64,000 bases of DNA from an uncultured Collinsella sp. (GTDB lineage: Bacteria; Actinomycetota; Coriobacteriia; Coriobacteriales; Coriobacteriaceae): NCBI GenBank assembly GCA_900542275.1, contig UQMW01000004.1, forward strand, positions 34,933 through 98,932, in the 5' to 3' direction. Below the pieces are notes generated by a model. It was given only the letters and a program-made list of their open reading frames with translations. It searched no databases and was not told the origin of the DNA. The translations under genes and the position numbers were made by a program. This document shows positions 49,980 through 64,000 of this stretch, piece by piece. Within the stretch, counting starts at the first letter, position 1. Each line of letters starts with the position of its first letter.

Positions 49980-51116
49980 ATGCGTCTGCCCATGAATACC
50001 TCGCTTGCCACGCTCAAGCCCTCCGGCATCCGTCGGATAAACGCTCTCGCTGCCCAGCACCCGGGGTGCATCGCGCTTGCGCTCGGCGAGCCCGATTTTC
50101 CCACGCCCGATGTGATTAGCGCCGAGGTGACCGCCGCGCTGGACCGCGGTGACACGCACTATCCGCCCAACAACGGTCGCCCCGCCCTGCGTGAGGCGTT
50201 ATCTGCCTACATGGGGGACGCGGGCCTTACGTTTTCGGCCGACGAGGTCATCCTAACCGACGGCGCGACCGAGGCCCTGTCGGCAACATTCATGGCTATG
50301 CTCAACCCCGGCGACGAGGTCATTATTCCCACGCCGGCCTTTGGCCTGTACGAGAGCATCGTCGTAGCCAATCACGCCAAAGCGGTCTTTTTGGATACGG
50401 AGCCTGCGCAATTCCAGATTGACGAGGACGCACTTCGTGCTTGCGTGACGCCGGCGACTAAGGCCATCGTCATCTGCTCGCCCAACAATCCTACGGGTTG
50501 CATCCTCAACACGGCGTCGCTCGACGCCGTGGCGCGCGTGGCAGAGCAGGCGGGCATCTACGTGGTCTGCGACGACGTATACAACCGCTTGGTCTACGCG
50601 GACGGCTACGAGCGCTTCGCCCAGCGACACCCGGAACTGCGTGAACAGACGGTCGTCATCGAGAGCTTCTCCAAGCCCTGGGCCATGACCGGCTGGCGCT
50701 TGGGCTGGCTTGCAGCGGCAGGGCCCGTCATCGCCGAGATCGCCAAGGCTCACCAATACCTAGTATCGAGCGCCGTCTCCTTCGAGATGGACGCCGCAGC
50801 CCGAGCCCTGACCGTCGACCCAACCCCCATGCTCAAAGTCTACCGAGCCCGCCGCGAACGCGTGCTCGCAGCCTTAAACGCCATGGGCCTCGACGCAGCA
50901 GAGCCCGCAGGAGCCTTCTACGCCTTCCCCAGCATCAAACAATTCGGCCTAACAAGCGAAGACTTCTGCATCAAAGCCATCAAAGAGGCAAACGTAGCCC
51001 TAGTCCCCGGAAACTGCTTCGGAACCGAAGGCCACATCCGCCTAAGCTACTGCGTCTCCGACAAAGACCTAGACGAAGGCCTCCACCGCCTGTCCACCTT
51101 CATTTCAACCTTTTAG
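49980..51116 (+). CDS. PLP-dependent aminotransferase class I/II
   Basis: A 378-residue fold-type I aminotransferase. The cofactor lysine is in SFSKPWAMTGWRLGW (about residue 230). Supporting residues lie in ALGEPDFPTP (substrate arm), GATEALSATFMAML (phosphate site), SPNNPTGCIL and CDDVYNRLVY. It is likely an aspartate- or aromatic/branched-amino-acid transaminase; substrate unresolved. Codon choice changes sharply near 50760: before it third positions are mainly G and C with some T, after it almost all are C or A, while the protein stays continuous. This indicates a mosaic gene. GAAAGGAAC precedes the ATG. Confidence 0.88.
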   Translation: MRLPMNTSLATLKPSGIRRINALAAQHPGCIALALGEPDFPTPDVISAEVTAALDRGDTHYPPNNGRPALREALSAYMGDAGLTFSADEVILTDGATEALSATFMAMLNPGDEVIIPTPAFGLYESIVVANHAKAVFLDTEPAQFQIDEDALRACVTPATKAIVICSPNNPTGCILNTASLDAVARVAEQAGIYVVCDDVYNRLVYADGYERFAQRHPELREQTVVIESFSKPWAMTGWRLGWLAAAGPVIAEIAKAHQYLVSSAVSFEMDAAARALTVDPTPMLKVYRARRERVLAALNAMGLDAAEPAGAFYAFPSIKQFGLTSEDFCIKAIKEANVALVPGNCFGTEGHIRLSYCVSDKDLDEGLHRLSTFISTF

Positions 51117-51166
51117 CCCTCAGGGATGCAACACATCAGCCCAGGATTCGCAGCAAAGTTACCGTA

Positions 51167-51296
51167 GCTCCGGCCGGGAGGGGCAGGGCGAGTTTTCCGT
51201 AGATTCCGCACGAGCCGAAGGCCACTTAATGTGGCCTTCGTGCGAGCCCAGGACTTGACCGAGCGGAAAACTCGCCCTGCCCCTCCCGGCCGGAGC
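51167..51296. repeat. Large perfect inverted repeat (33-bp arms) upstream of the L10 leader
   Basis: Arms at 51167-51199 and 51264-51296 are perfectly complementary over 33 bases, with GCTCCGGCCGGGAGGGG as the outer part. The loop contains a second stem, GAAGGCCAC/GTGGCCTTC, extended by GCACGA/CGTGCG. It may terminate the aminotransferase transcript in either direction, though no clear U-run follows. Confidence 0.88.
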
Positions 51297-51369
51297 GTAT
51301 GCAGGGTTTGTGTACGAATCCTCGCGCCCGTTGACCGACGCCGGGGTCCCCGCCATAATACTTTCGGTT

Positions 51370-51455
51370 CACGCACGAATCCGCTGCCAGAGACAGCCGG
51401 TGCAAACGGGCATCGCCCGCGAGCTTAATGGGACTTCCCGCCAGCCGAGGTGGTC
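51370..51455 (+). ncRNA. Ribosomal protein L10 leader
   Basis: The leader contains CCAGAGACAGCCGGTG, then CTTAATGGGAC and CCGCCAGCCGAGGTGG, the conserved parts of the L10 leader that binds the L10-L12 complex. Its position upstream of rplJ, with a terminator stem between, fits autoregulation by attenuation. Confidence 0.82.
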
Positions 51456-51471
51456 GAGTAGATATGTCTTC

Positions 51472-51510
51472 TCGCCCCCGTCGCTCATGCAGCGCGGGGG
51501 CTTTCTTTTT
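51472..51510 (+). terminator. Attenuator terminator of the rplJL leader
   Basis: GCCCCCGTCGC pairs with GCGCGGGGGC, followed by TTTCTTTTT, about 65 bases before rplJ. Confidence 0.82.
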
Positions 51511-51575
51511 GGACATGCCCCCGTCACGTCCTTGTGGCGGACCGTGCCCGGAAAGAATTCGAGGAGGTGTAATTC

Positions 51576-52097
51576 ATGCCCCAGCAGTACAAAATCGACA
51601 AGGTTGCAGAGATCGAGTCCCGTATCGCCGAGAACGCCGGTCTGTTCGTCGTCAACTACAACGGTCTGACGGTTAAGCAGGCTCAGGAGCTGCGTCACCA
51701 GCTTCGCGAGTGCGGCGCCGAGATGAAGGTCTACAAGAACAACCTGGTCAAGATCGCTCTCAAGAACCAGGAGCAGCCCGAGATCGACGAGATTCTCGCC
51801 GGCCCCGTCGCTTATGTGTTCTACGAGACCGAGCCGGTCGAGGCCGCTAAGGCCCTTAAGGACTTCTCCGCTAAGTCCAAGGGCGTCCTTGAGATCAAGG
51901 GCGGTATCTCCGACGGCAAGGCCGTTTCCGCTGATGATGTTAAGGCTATCGCCGAGCTGCCCACCAAGGACCAGCTTCTCGGCCAGATCGCCGGCCTCAT
52001 CTCCGGTTTCGCTCGCGACATCGCTGTCTGCGTCAACGGCGTTTCCTCTGGTCTCGCTCGTTCGATCCAGCAGGTCTCCGAGCAGAAGGCAGCCTAG
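51576..52097 (+). CDS. rplJ: 50S ribosomal protein L10
   Basis: A 173-residue stalk protein that anchors L7/L12 dimers to the ribosome and acts as the repressor in the L10 leader system. It has the rRNA-binding N-terminal domain (SRIAENAGLFVVNYNGLTV, AEMKVYKNNLVKIAL, GPVAYVFYE) and an Ala/Ser-rich C-terminal helix for L12. GAGGAGGTG precedes the ATG. rplL follows after about 100 bases with a small stem, CCGTGC/GCACGG, between. Confidence 0.97.
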   Translation: MPQQYKIDKVAEIESRIAENAGLFVVNYNGLTVKQAQELRHQLRECGAEMKVYKNNLVKIALKNQEQPEIDEILAGPVAYVFYETEPVEAAKALKDFSAKSKGVLEIKGGISDGKAVSADDVKAIAELPTKDQLLGQIAGLISGFARDIAVCVNGVSSGLARSIQQVSEQKAA

Positions 52098-52199
52098 TCG
52101 CTGTTTTCACCCGCGGCGGCAACGCCGCACCCCTGGCGCATTCGCGCCGTGTTTTAACTGATCTCCGTGCATCCGCACGGAAACCGAAAGGACTTAGAA

Positions 52200-52577
52200 A
52201 TGGCTAAGCTTACCACCGATGAGATCATCGATGCTCTTAAGGAAATGACCCTTCTCGAGGCTTCCGAGCTCGTTAAGGCTATCGAGGACACCTTCGGCGT
52301 TTCCGCCGCTGCTCCTGCCGCTGTTGTCGCCGCTCCCGCTGCTGGCGCTGCTGAGGCCGAGGAGAAGACCGAGTTTGACGTCGTGCTCGAGGGCTTCGGC
52401 GACAACAAGATCCAGGTCATCAAGGCCGTCCGTGAGCTCACCAACCTTGGCCTGAAGGAGGCCAAGGAGGTCGTCGAGGGCGCTCCCAAGGCTGTTCTCG
52501 AGGGTGCCAAGAAGGAGGACGCCGAGGCTGCCAAGGAGAAGCTCGAGGCTGCTGGCGCTGCTGTCACCCTCAAGTAA
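52200..52577 (+). CDS. rplL: 50S ribosomal protein L7/L12
   Basis: A 125-residue stalk protein. The N-terminal dimerisation helices (TTDEIIDALKEMTLLEASEL) are followed by an Ala-rich hinge with AAPAAVVAAPAAG. The C-terminal factor-binding domain has KTEFDVVLEGFGDNKIQVIK and LKEAKEVVEGAPKAV. ATG 52200 follows GAAAGGAC and gives the standard start MAKLT. It is terminated downstream and well separated from rpoB, which here lies after galU rather than directly downstream as in most bacteria. Confidence 0.97.
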   Translation: MAKLTTDEIIDALKEMTLLEASELVKAIEDTFGVSAAAPAAVVAAPAAGAAEAEEKTEFDVVLEGFGDNKIQVIKAVRELTNLGLKEAKEVVEGAPKAVLEGAKKEDAEAAKEKLEAAGAAVTLK

Positions 52578-52604
52578 TCAGGCTTTCTCGCCAGATTTCT
52601 TTGC

Positions 52605-52638
52605 AGACGGGGTTCGCATTGCGAGCTCCGTCTTTTTT
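52605..52638 (+). terminator. Terminator after rplL
   Basis: AGACGG pairs with CCGTCT and an inner GCGA dyad, followed by TTTTTTGTTTTT. The following 250 bases to galU hold no recognised feature beyond a GGCGC/GCGCC stem near 52856. Confidence 0.85.
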
Positions 52639-52891
52639 GTTTTTCGATCCCTCGACATCGGTTGCTCAAACTGCCAGGTTCTGTGATTTGCGTCGTATCG
52701 GGCGCCCTGCCGTTGGGCAATAAAATTGCACCATTCGAGCAATAATTTGCGTTGACCTGCTGAAGAATTGTCTCTGCCTTGTAGCGACATATAGTTCCAG
52801 CGGTAAGATGCTTGGGTATCGCAATTTGGTCTGCGGCTGTGTGCCGCACGCATGGGGCGCTTTTGCGCCTGCGAAAGGATCTTTGAATAAC

Positions 52892-53800
52892 ATGAAGGCA
52901 ATCATCCCCGCCGCCGGTCTTGGCACGCGTTTTCTGCCTGGCACCAAGTGCACGCCCAAAGAGATGCTGCCGGTGCTCGACAAGCCAGTCATCCAGTATG
53001 TCGTTGAGGAGGCGCTCGACCCCGAGGAGGTCGACGACGCCATCATCGTTACTTCTCCCGGCAAGCCCGAGCTGCTGAACTACTTCCAGCCCGATCGCTC
53101 GCTCGAGAACCTGCTGCGCGAGCGCGGCAAGAACGCCTATGCCGACGCCGTCGCCCACGCTGGCGGTATGCCGGTCGACTTCCGTTATCAGTACGAGCCC
53201 AAGGGCCTCGGCCATGCTATCCGCTCTGCTGCCGACGCCGTGGCAGGGGAGAACTTCCTGGTTCTTCTGGGCGACTACGTTGTGCCTAACCGCGACATCT
53301 GCGACAAGATGCTCGCCGTTTCCAAGGAGCACGGTGGCGCTTCGGTTATCGCCGTCGCTGCTTGCTCGCCCGAGGAAGTCAGCCGCTACGGCGTTATCGC
53401 CGGTGAGCGCGTCGGTTCGCTCGAGGGTGCCGAGGACGTTGCTGATGCCGAGCCGGGCGCTGTCTGGCGCATCGGCGGTCTGGTCGAGAAGCCCGCTCCC
53501 GAGGCTGCTCCGTCCAATCTGTACATCGTCGGTCGCTACCTGCTGAGCCCGCTGGTCATGGACCTGCTTGCCGACCAGCAGGCCGGTAAGGGTGGCGAGA
53601 TCCAGCTCACCGACGCCATGGCCCGTTCGCTCGACCGCGAGGCCATGTATGCCGTCGTCATCGACCCGCTGTCGGGCTACGACACCGGCACTCCCTCTGG
53701 CTGGATGGCCACCAACGCCCTCATGGCCGCAAGCGACCCCCGCTTTGCAGACGCCTTCTGGGACGCCATCGACGAGCGCGGCGGATTGATGCGCAAATAA
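52892..53800 (+). CDS. galU: UTP-glucose-1-phosphate uridylyltransferase
   Basis: GalU makes UDP-glucose for cell-surface glycans and the Leloir pathway. The 302-residue protein starts MKAIIPAAGLGTRFLPGTKC with the nucleotide-binding GLGTRFLP loop and the catalytic Lys of PKEMLPVLDKP. Further conserved parts are QYEPKGLGHAIRSA, LLGDYVVPN and GGLVEKPAP. ATG 52892 matches the family start; its ribosome site (AAAGGA) lies rather far upstream, about 12 bases. It sits between rplL and rpoB, an insertion into the usual rplJL-rpoBC order. Confidence 0.94.
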   Translation: MKAIIPAAGLGTRFLPGTKCTPKEMLPVLDKPVIQYVVEEALDPEEVDDAIIVTSPGKPELLNYFQPDRSLENLLRERGKNAYADAVAHAGGMPVDFRYQYEPKGLGHAIRSAADAVAGENFLVLLGDYVVPNRDICDKMLAVSKEHGGASVIAVAACSPEEVSRYGVIAGERVGSLEGAEDVADAEPGAVWRIGGLVEKPAPEAAPSNLYIVGRYLLSPLVMDLLADQQAGKGGEIQLTDAMARSLDREAMYAVVIDPLSGYDTGTPSGWMATNALMAASDPRFADAFWDAIDERGGLMRK

Positions 53801-53820
53801 GCCTTCGGGCATCGACATTT

Positions 53821-53853
53821 ACGGGTGCGGACCTCGGTTCGCGCCCGTTTTTT
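53821..53853 (+). terminator. Terminator after galU
   Basis: ACGGGTGCG pairs with CGCGCCCGT around ACCTCGGTT, followed by TTTTTT. Confidence 0.88.
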
Positions 53854-53986
53854 ATAAGAGTTGCGATTGCCGGCTCTCTGTTCACAGAAAATATATGAAC
53901 AGATGTTCGATACACACCTATCTACCTGCGTGTTTTCTGTCGAAAAACTTTGCTACTCCAAAAACTCAATCGCGTCAAGGCTTTTC

Positions 53987-54014
53987 TTGCCCAACGGTCG
54001 GTACCTGATAAACT
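53987..54014 (+). promoter_or_regulatory. Candidate promoter of rpoBC
   Basis: TTGCCC (53987-53992) and TAAACT (54009-54014) with a 16-base spacer, 74 bases before rpoB. The 53854-54087 spacer is AT-rich and holds no gene. Confidence 0.45.
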
Positions 54015-54087
54015 ATTAGGTTGCGATAACTGGCGAAGCTATGCCTCGCCAACCCACCGAGCATTTCCGTGAAGGAGGAAAAACCTG

Positions 54088-57579
<3,492 letters not shown>

Positions 57580-57585
57580 TTGACT

Positions 57586-62061
<4,476 letters not shown>

Positions 62062-62087
62062 CTTCCAAGTACGTTAACCGCCCTTCC

Positions 62088-62126
62088 AAAGACCCGCTTC
62101 CCAACAGGGAAGCGGGTCTTTTTTGT
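62088..62126 (+). terminator. Terminator after rpoC
   Basis: AAGACCCGCTTCCC pairs with GGGAAGCGGGTCTT, followed by TTTTG. Confidence 0.88.
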
Positions 62127-62131
62127 TGAAG

Positions 62132-62172
62132 AAAACCTGCCAAAAAGGGACAGGTTTATTTTGGTAGGTTTT
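62132..62172. repeat. Intergenic hairpin, family IV (copy 2)
   Basis: AAAACCTGCCAAAAAGGGAC and AGGTTTATTTTGGTAGGTTTT. It is the reverse complement of the element at 31588-31629. The GGGACAGG core is shared with family III. Confidence 0.82.
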
Positions 62173-62262
62173 TCCTGCTTGAATTTGAAACATTCCGTTC
62201 GGTCAAAGCGTATCTATGGTGAGGGCCTCAGCAAGAAACATCAGCATCACCGGGAGGTGATT

Positions 62263-62781
62263 ATGGAAGAACAAGCTTTTAGACAGGCGGTTGAAGATCA
62301 CAGGGATGTCGTGTTTCGAATCGCGTTGACGTACCTGCGTGATCGCGCCGACGCCGACGATGTCGCTCAAGACGTCTTTCTGAAGTTACTCAAAAACGAT
62401 GCGCAATTTGAAAGCTGGGAACATCTTCGTCGATGGCTTATCCGGGTCACGATCAATGAATGCAAATCTCTCTTTCGAAAGCCATGGAGGCGTGTGGAGG
62501 ATATTGAGAACCTGGCCGATTCGCTTTCGGCGGCGCAGGATGAGACCAAGGCGGTCCTGTCAGACGTTATGCGACTTCCGGAGCGATTCCGTGTCCCCAT
62601 CGTGCTCTATTACTATCTGGGCTTTTCGACCTCAGAGATTGCCGAGTTGTTGCATGTACCAGCCGCGACCGTTCGAACGCGTTTAGCTCGCGGCAGATCG
62701 AAACTCAAGTTCATCCTAGAGGAGGGCGACCGTGAAATCCAATCAAATCAAGCAGGCCTTCGAGTCCGTCCAAGCCGATAG
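62263..62781 (+). CDS. ECF-type RNA polymerase sigma factor
   Basis: A 172-residue ECF sigma factor: region 2 (VFRIALTYLRDRADADDVAQ, then WLIRVTINECKSLFR) and region 4 (LPERFRVPIVLYYYLGFSTS, then EIAELLHVPAATVRTRLARG). ATG 62263 is chosen because GGGAGGTG stands seven bases upstream; the frame extends upstream without support. It overlaps the DUF4179 gene by 50 bases, so the two are coupled. It is paralogous to the pair at 25.9-27.6 kb but on the other strand. Confidence 0.9.
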   Translation: MEEQAFRQAVEDHRDVVFRIALTYLRDRADADDVAQDVFLKLLKNDAQFESWEHLRRWLIRVTINECKSLFRKPWRRVEDIENLADSLSAAQDETKAVLSDVMRLPERFRVPIVLYYYLGFSTSEIAELLHVPAATVRTRLARGRSKLKFILEEGDREIQSNQAGLRVRPSR

Positions 62782-63808
62782 CGATCTTGCTGACCGTGTT
62801 CTTTATGCCGCTGCTGGTGAGCCGCTTCGCCGAAAGGGTCACGCGAAGCCTCTGTATGTTGCCGTGATCGGATGCCTTGCCGGAGTGCTGGCGACCGGAG
62901 GGGTCGCCTACGCCGTTGTCAATTCCGGCTATTTTGCCTCAGCCTGGGGAAACCACGGCAATGGGGATTCCATTACCTGGACCAACGGTGGCTCATCGGG
63001 GACTAAATACACCTACACCAGAGAGTTTGGTGATGGCATCGCGCCCCAAAGCCTGGAGGGTGCAGTCCAGAAGGTTAATCTGTCCGTCGAGGGTAACGGT
63101 TATACGCTCGATATCCATGAGATGGCTATCGATCAAAACGGCTGCGGCGCCGTGACGTTTACGTTGTCCAATCCAAATGGAGTTAACTGCTACAAGCCGG
63201 CAGCAGAGATCGGCGAACTTGTTCTTTATGGTGAAGAAGAACAGGGCATCGGCACGCCCGATATGAAGTTCGGCGAGGAATGGGCTGACACACGCTGCAC
63301 CATTGATAAGGACACATCAAGCGATACTGTCATTAATGGCACGATGTACTTTGCTTCTATGGATCGCGAGCGAGGTTTTCAACATGCGGTCACCTGGAAT
63401 ATCTCGTGGACCGAGGGCGAAGGCGAGGATGCGAAGCCGTTCGAGGCATCGACGCCCGAGTTTAGCGTTGGAGCGTACGTCGATACAAAGGAACTCCGCT
63501 CCGATGACTCGACTCTTGAGATTAGCCCGTTTTCCATCCAGACGCACATCGATGATCTGGGCTATGAAGCAGTTGATAATAAGCTGACCGTCAGCTACAA
63601 GGATGGATCGGAGCAGACTATCGAAGATGACGACGCAGGGGTGTTCAACTTATATTTTTCTTATGCGCGCAATAGCGGAGAGAACATCTGGGTGCCAACG
63701 AAGTTGATTGATGTCGACCAAGTGGTCTCAGTAACGCTTGAGGGCACGAGGTGCACGTCAACAGGAGAGACCGAAACAGAAGTACCCTTTACCATCGTCT
63801 ATTTGTAA
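62732..63808 (+). CDS. DUF4179-like membrane protein, probable anti-sigma regulator
   Basis: A 358-residue single-pass membrane protein. A short cytoplasmic helical N terminus (KSNQIKQAFESVQADSDLAD) is followed by a transmembrane helix (LYVAVIGCLAGVLATGGVAY, about 41-63) and an extracytoplasmic domain of about 290 residues with many beta strands and few cysteines. Start GTG 62732 follows GAGGAGGGCGACC and lies inside the sigma gene. By analogy it binds the sigma factor at the membrane; the signal is unknown. Sequence similarity to the 25908-27038 protein is mainly in layout. Confidence 0.75.
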   Translation: MKSNQIKQAFESVQADSDLADRVLYAAAGEPLRRKGHAKPLYVAVIGCLAGVLATGGVAYAVVNSGYFASAWGNHGNGDSITWTNGGSSGTKYTYTREFGDGIAPQSLEGAVQKVNLSVEGNGYTLDIHEMAIDQNGCGAVTFTLSNPNGVNCYKPAAEIGELVLYGEEEQGIGTPDMKFGEEWADTRCTIDKDTSSDTVINGTMYFASMDRERGFQHAVTWNISWTEGEGEDAKPFEASTPEFSVGAYVDTKELRSDDSTLEISPFSIQTHIDDLGYEAVDNKLTVSYKDGSEQTIEDDDAGVFNLYFSYARNSGENIWVPTKLIDVDQVVSVTLEGTRCTSTGETETEVPFTIVYL

Positions 63809-63813
63809 GATTT

Positions 63814-63850
63814 GGGGCCGCTTCCTACTAGGGGAAGCGGCCTCTTTTGC
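63814..63850 (+). terminator. Terminator of the second sigma operon
   Basis: GGCCGCTTCC pairs with GGAAGCGGCC, followed by TCTTTTG. Confidence 0.85.
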
Positions 63851-63925
63851 GTTAAATGGAAACGCCGCCGATTTCCATATGACAGATGAGGGCGGATCAC
63901 CGCTGGAGCGCGACGTTTCCGCAGA

Positions 63926-63966
63926 TAAAACCGACCAAAACAAACCTTTCCCTTTTTGGCAGGTAA
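63926..63966. repeat. Intergenic hairpin, family IV (copy 3, degenerate)
   Basis: AAAACCGACCAAAACAAACC and CCCTTTTTGGCAGGT. The arms are less perfect than in the other two copies. The remaining bases to 64000 hold no recognised feature. Confidence 0.65.
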
Positions 63967-64000
63967 CGTTGCCCCGACGAGCACGTCGGATTCCCGGCCC

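Overview
The window comes from a high-GC bacterium of the class Coriobacteriia, most probably Collinsella or a close relative. This rests on the GC-rich codon choice of the core genes, the Firmicutes/Actinobacteria-like order of the core cluster, the FeoA-FeoB fusion and the many intergenic hairpin repeats. No marker gene gives the species directly.

Core genes. A cluster that is usually continuous in Gram-positive bacteria is spread along the + strand: clpC, disA-ispD-ispF-cysS-rlmB-yacP, then three tRNAs with tuf, rpmG, tRNA-Trp, secE-nusG, rplK-rplA, later rplJ-rplL, and rpoB-rpoC near the right end. Accessory genes sit between these blocks. They include a RelB/PIN toxin-antitoxin pair (4.0-4.9 kb), a hipBA pair whose toxin gene has one in-frame stop (6.7-8.4 kb), a single-gene HTH-HipA-like kinase with a 20-bp operator palindrome (15.0-16.4 kb) and a stand-alone DUF262/DUF1524 protein (17-18.8 kb).

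Metabolism and transport. From left to right these are a ThrE-type exporter fragment, PepD, MntP under a yybP-ykoY manganese riboswitch, an ABC importer of the TrpXYZ type behind a WYL regulator, AsnRS, a PTS EIIA protein, a dimethylarginine hydrolase with an APC exchanger and divergent GntR regulator, a FeoA-FeoB iron transporter, an MFS exporter, a GH13 hydrolase, a deoxyinosine glycosylase, an aminotransferase and GalU. Two ECF sigma/DUF4179 membrane-regulator pairs lie at 25.9-27.6 kb and 62.3-63.8 kb. A putative sensor operon (metallophosphoesterase plus cytoplasmic Bmp-domain protein) lies at 27.8-30.4 kb.

A dead leucine operon lies at 24.1-25.6 kb. An intact leader peptide rich in CUA leucine codons and its attenuator precede a leuA that has lost its start codon and carries a stop. 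That leuA is joined by deletion to the 3' part of leuB.

Repeats. At least five families of dyad-symmetric repeats occupy gene ends and intergenic spaces. One forms 80-bp-period arrays at two loci. Another bracket one sigma/anti-sigma module as 60-bp direct repeats. No rRNA operon, CRISPR array, insertion sequence or replication origin was seen.
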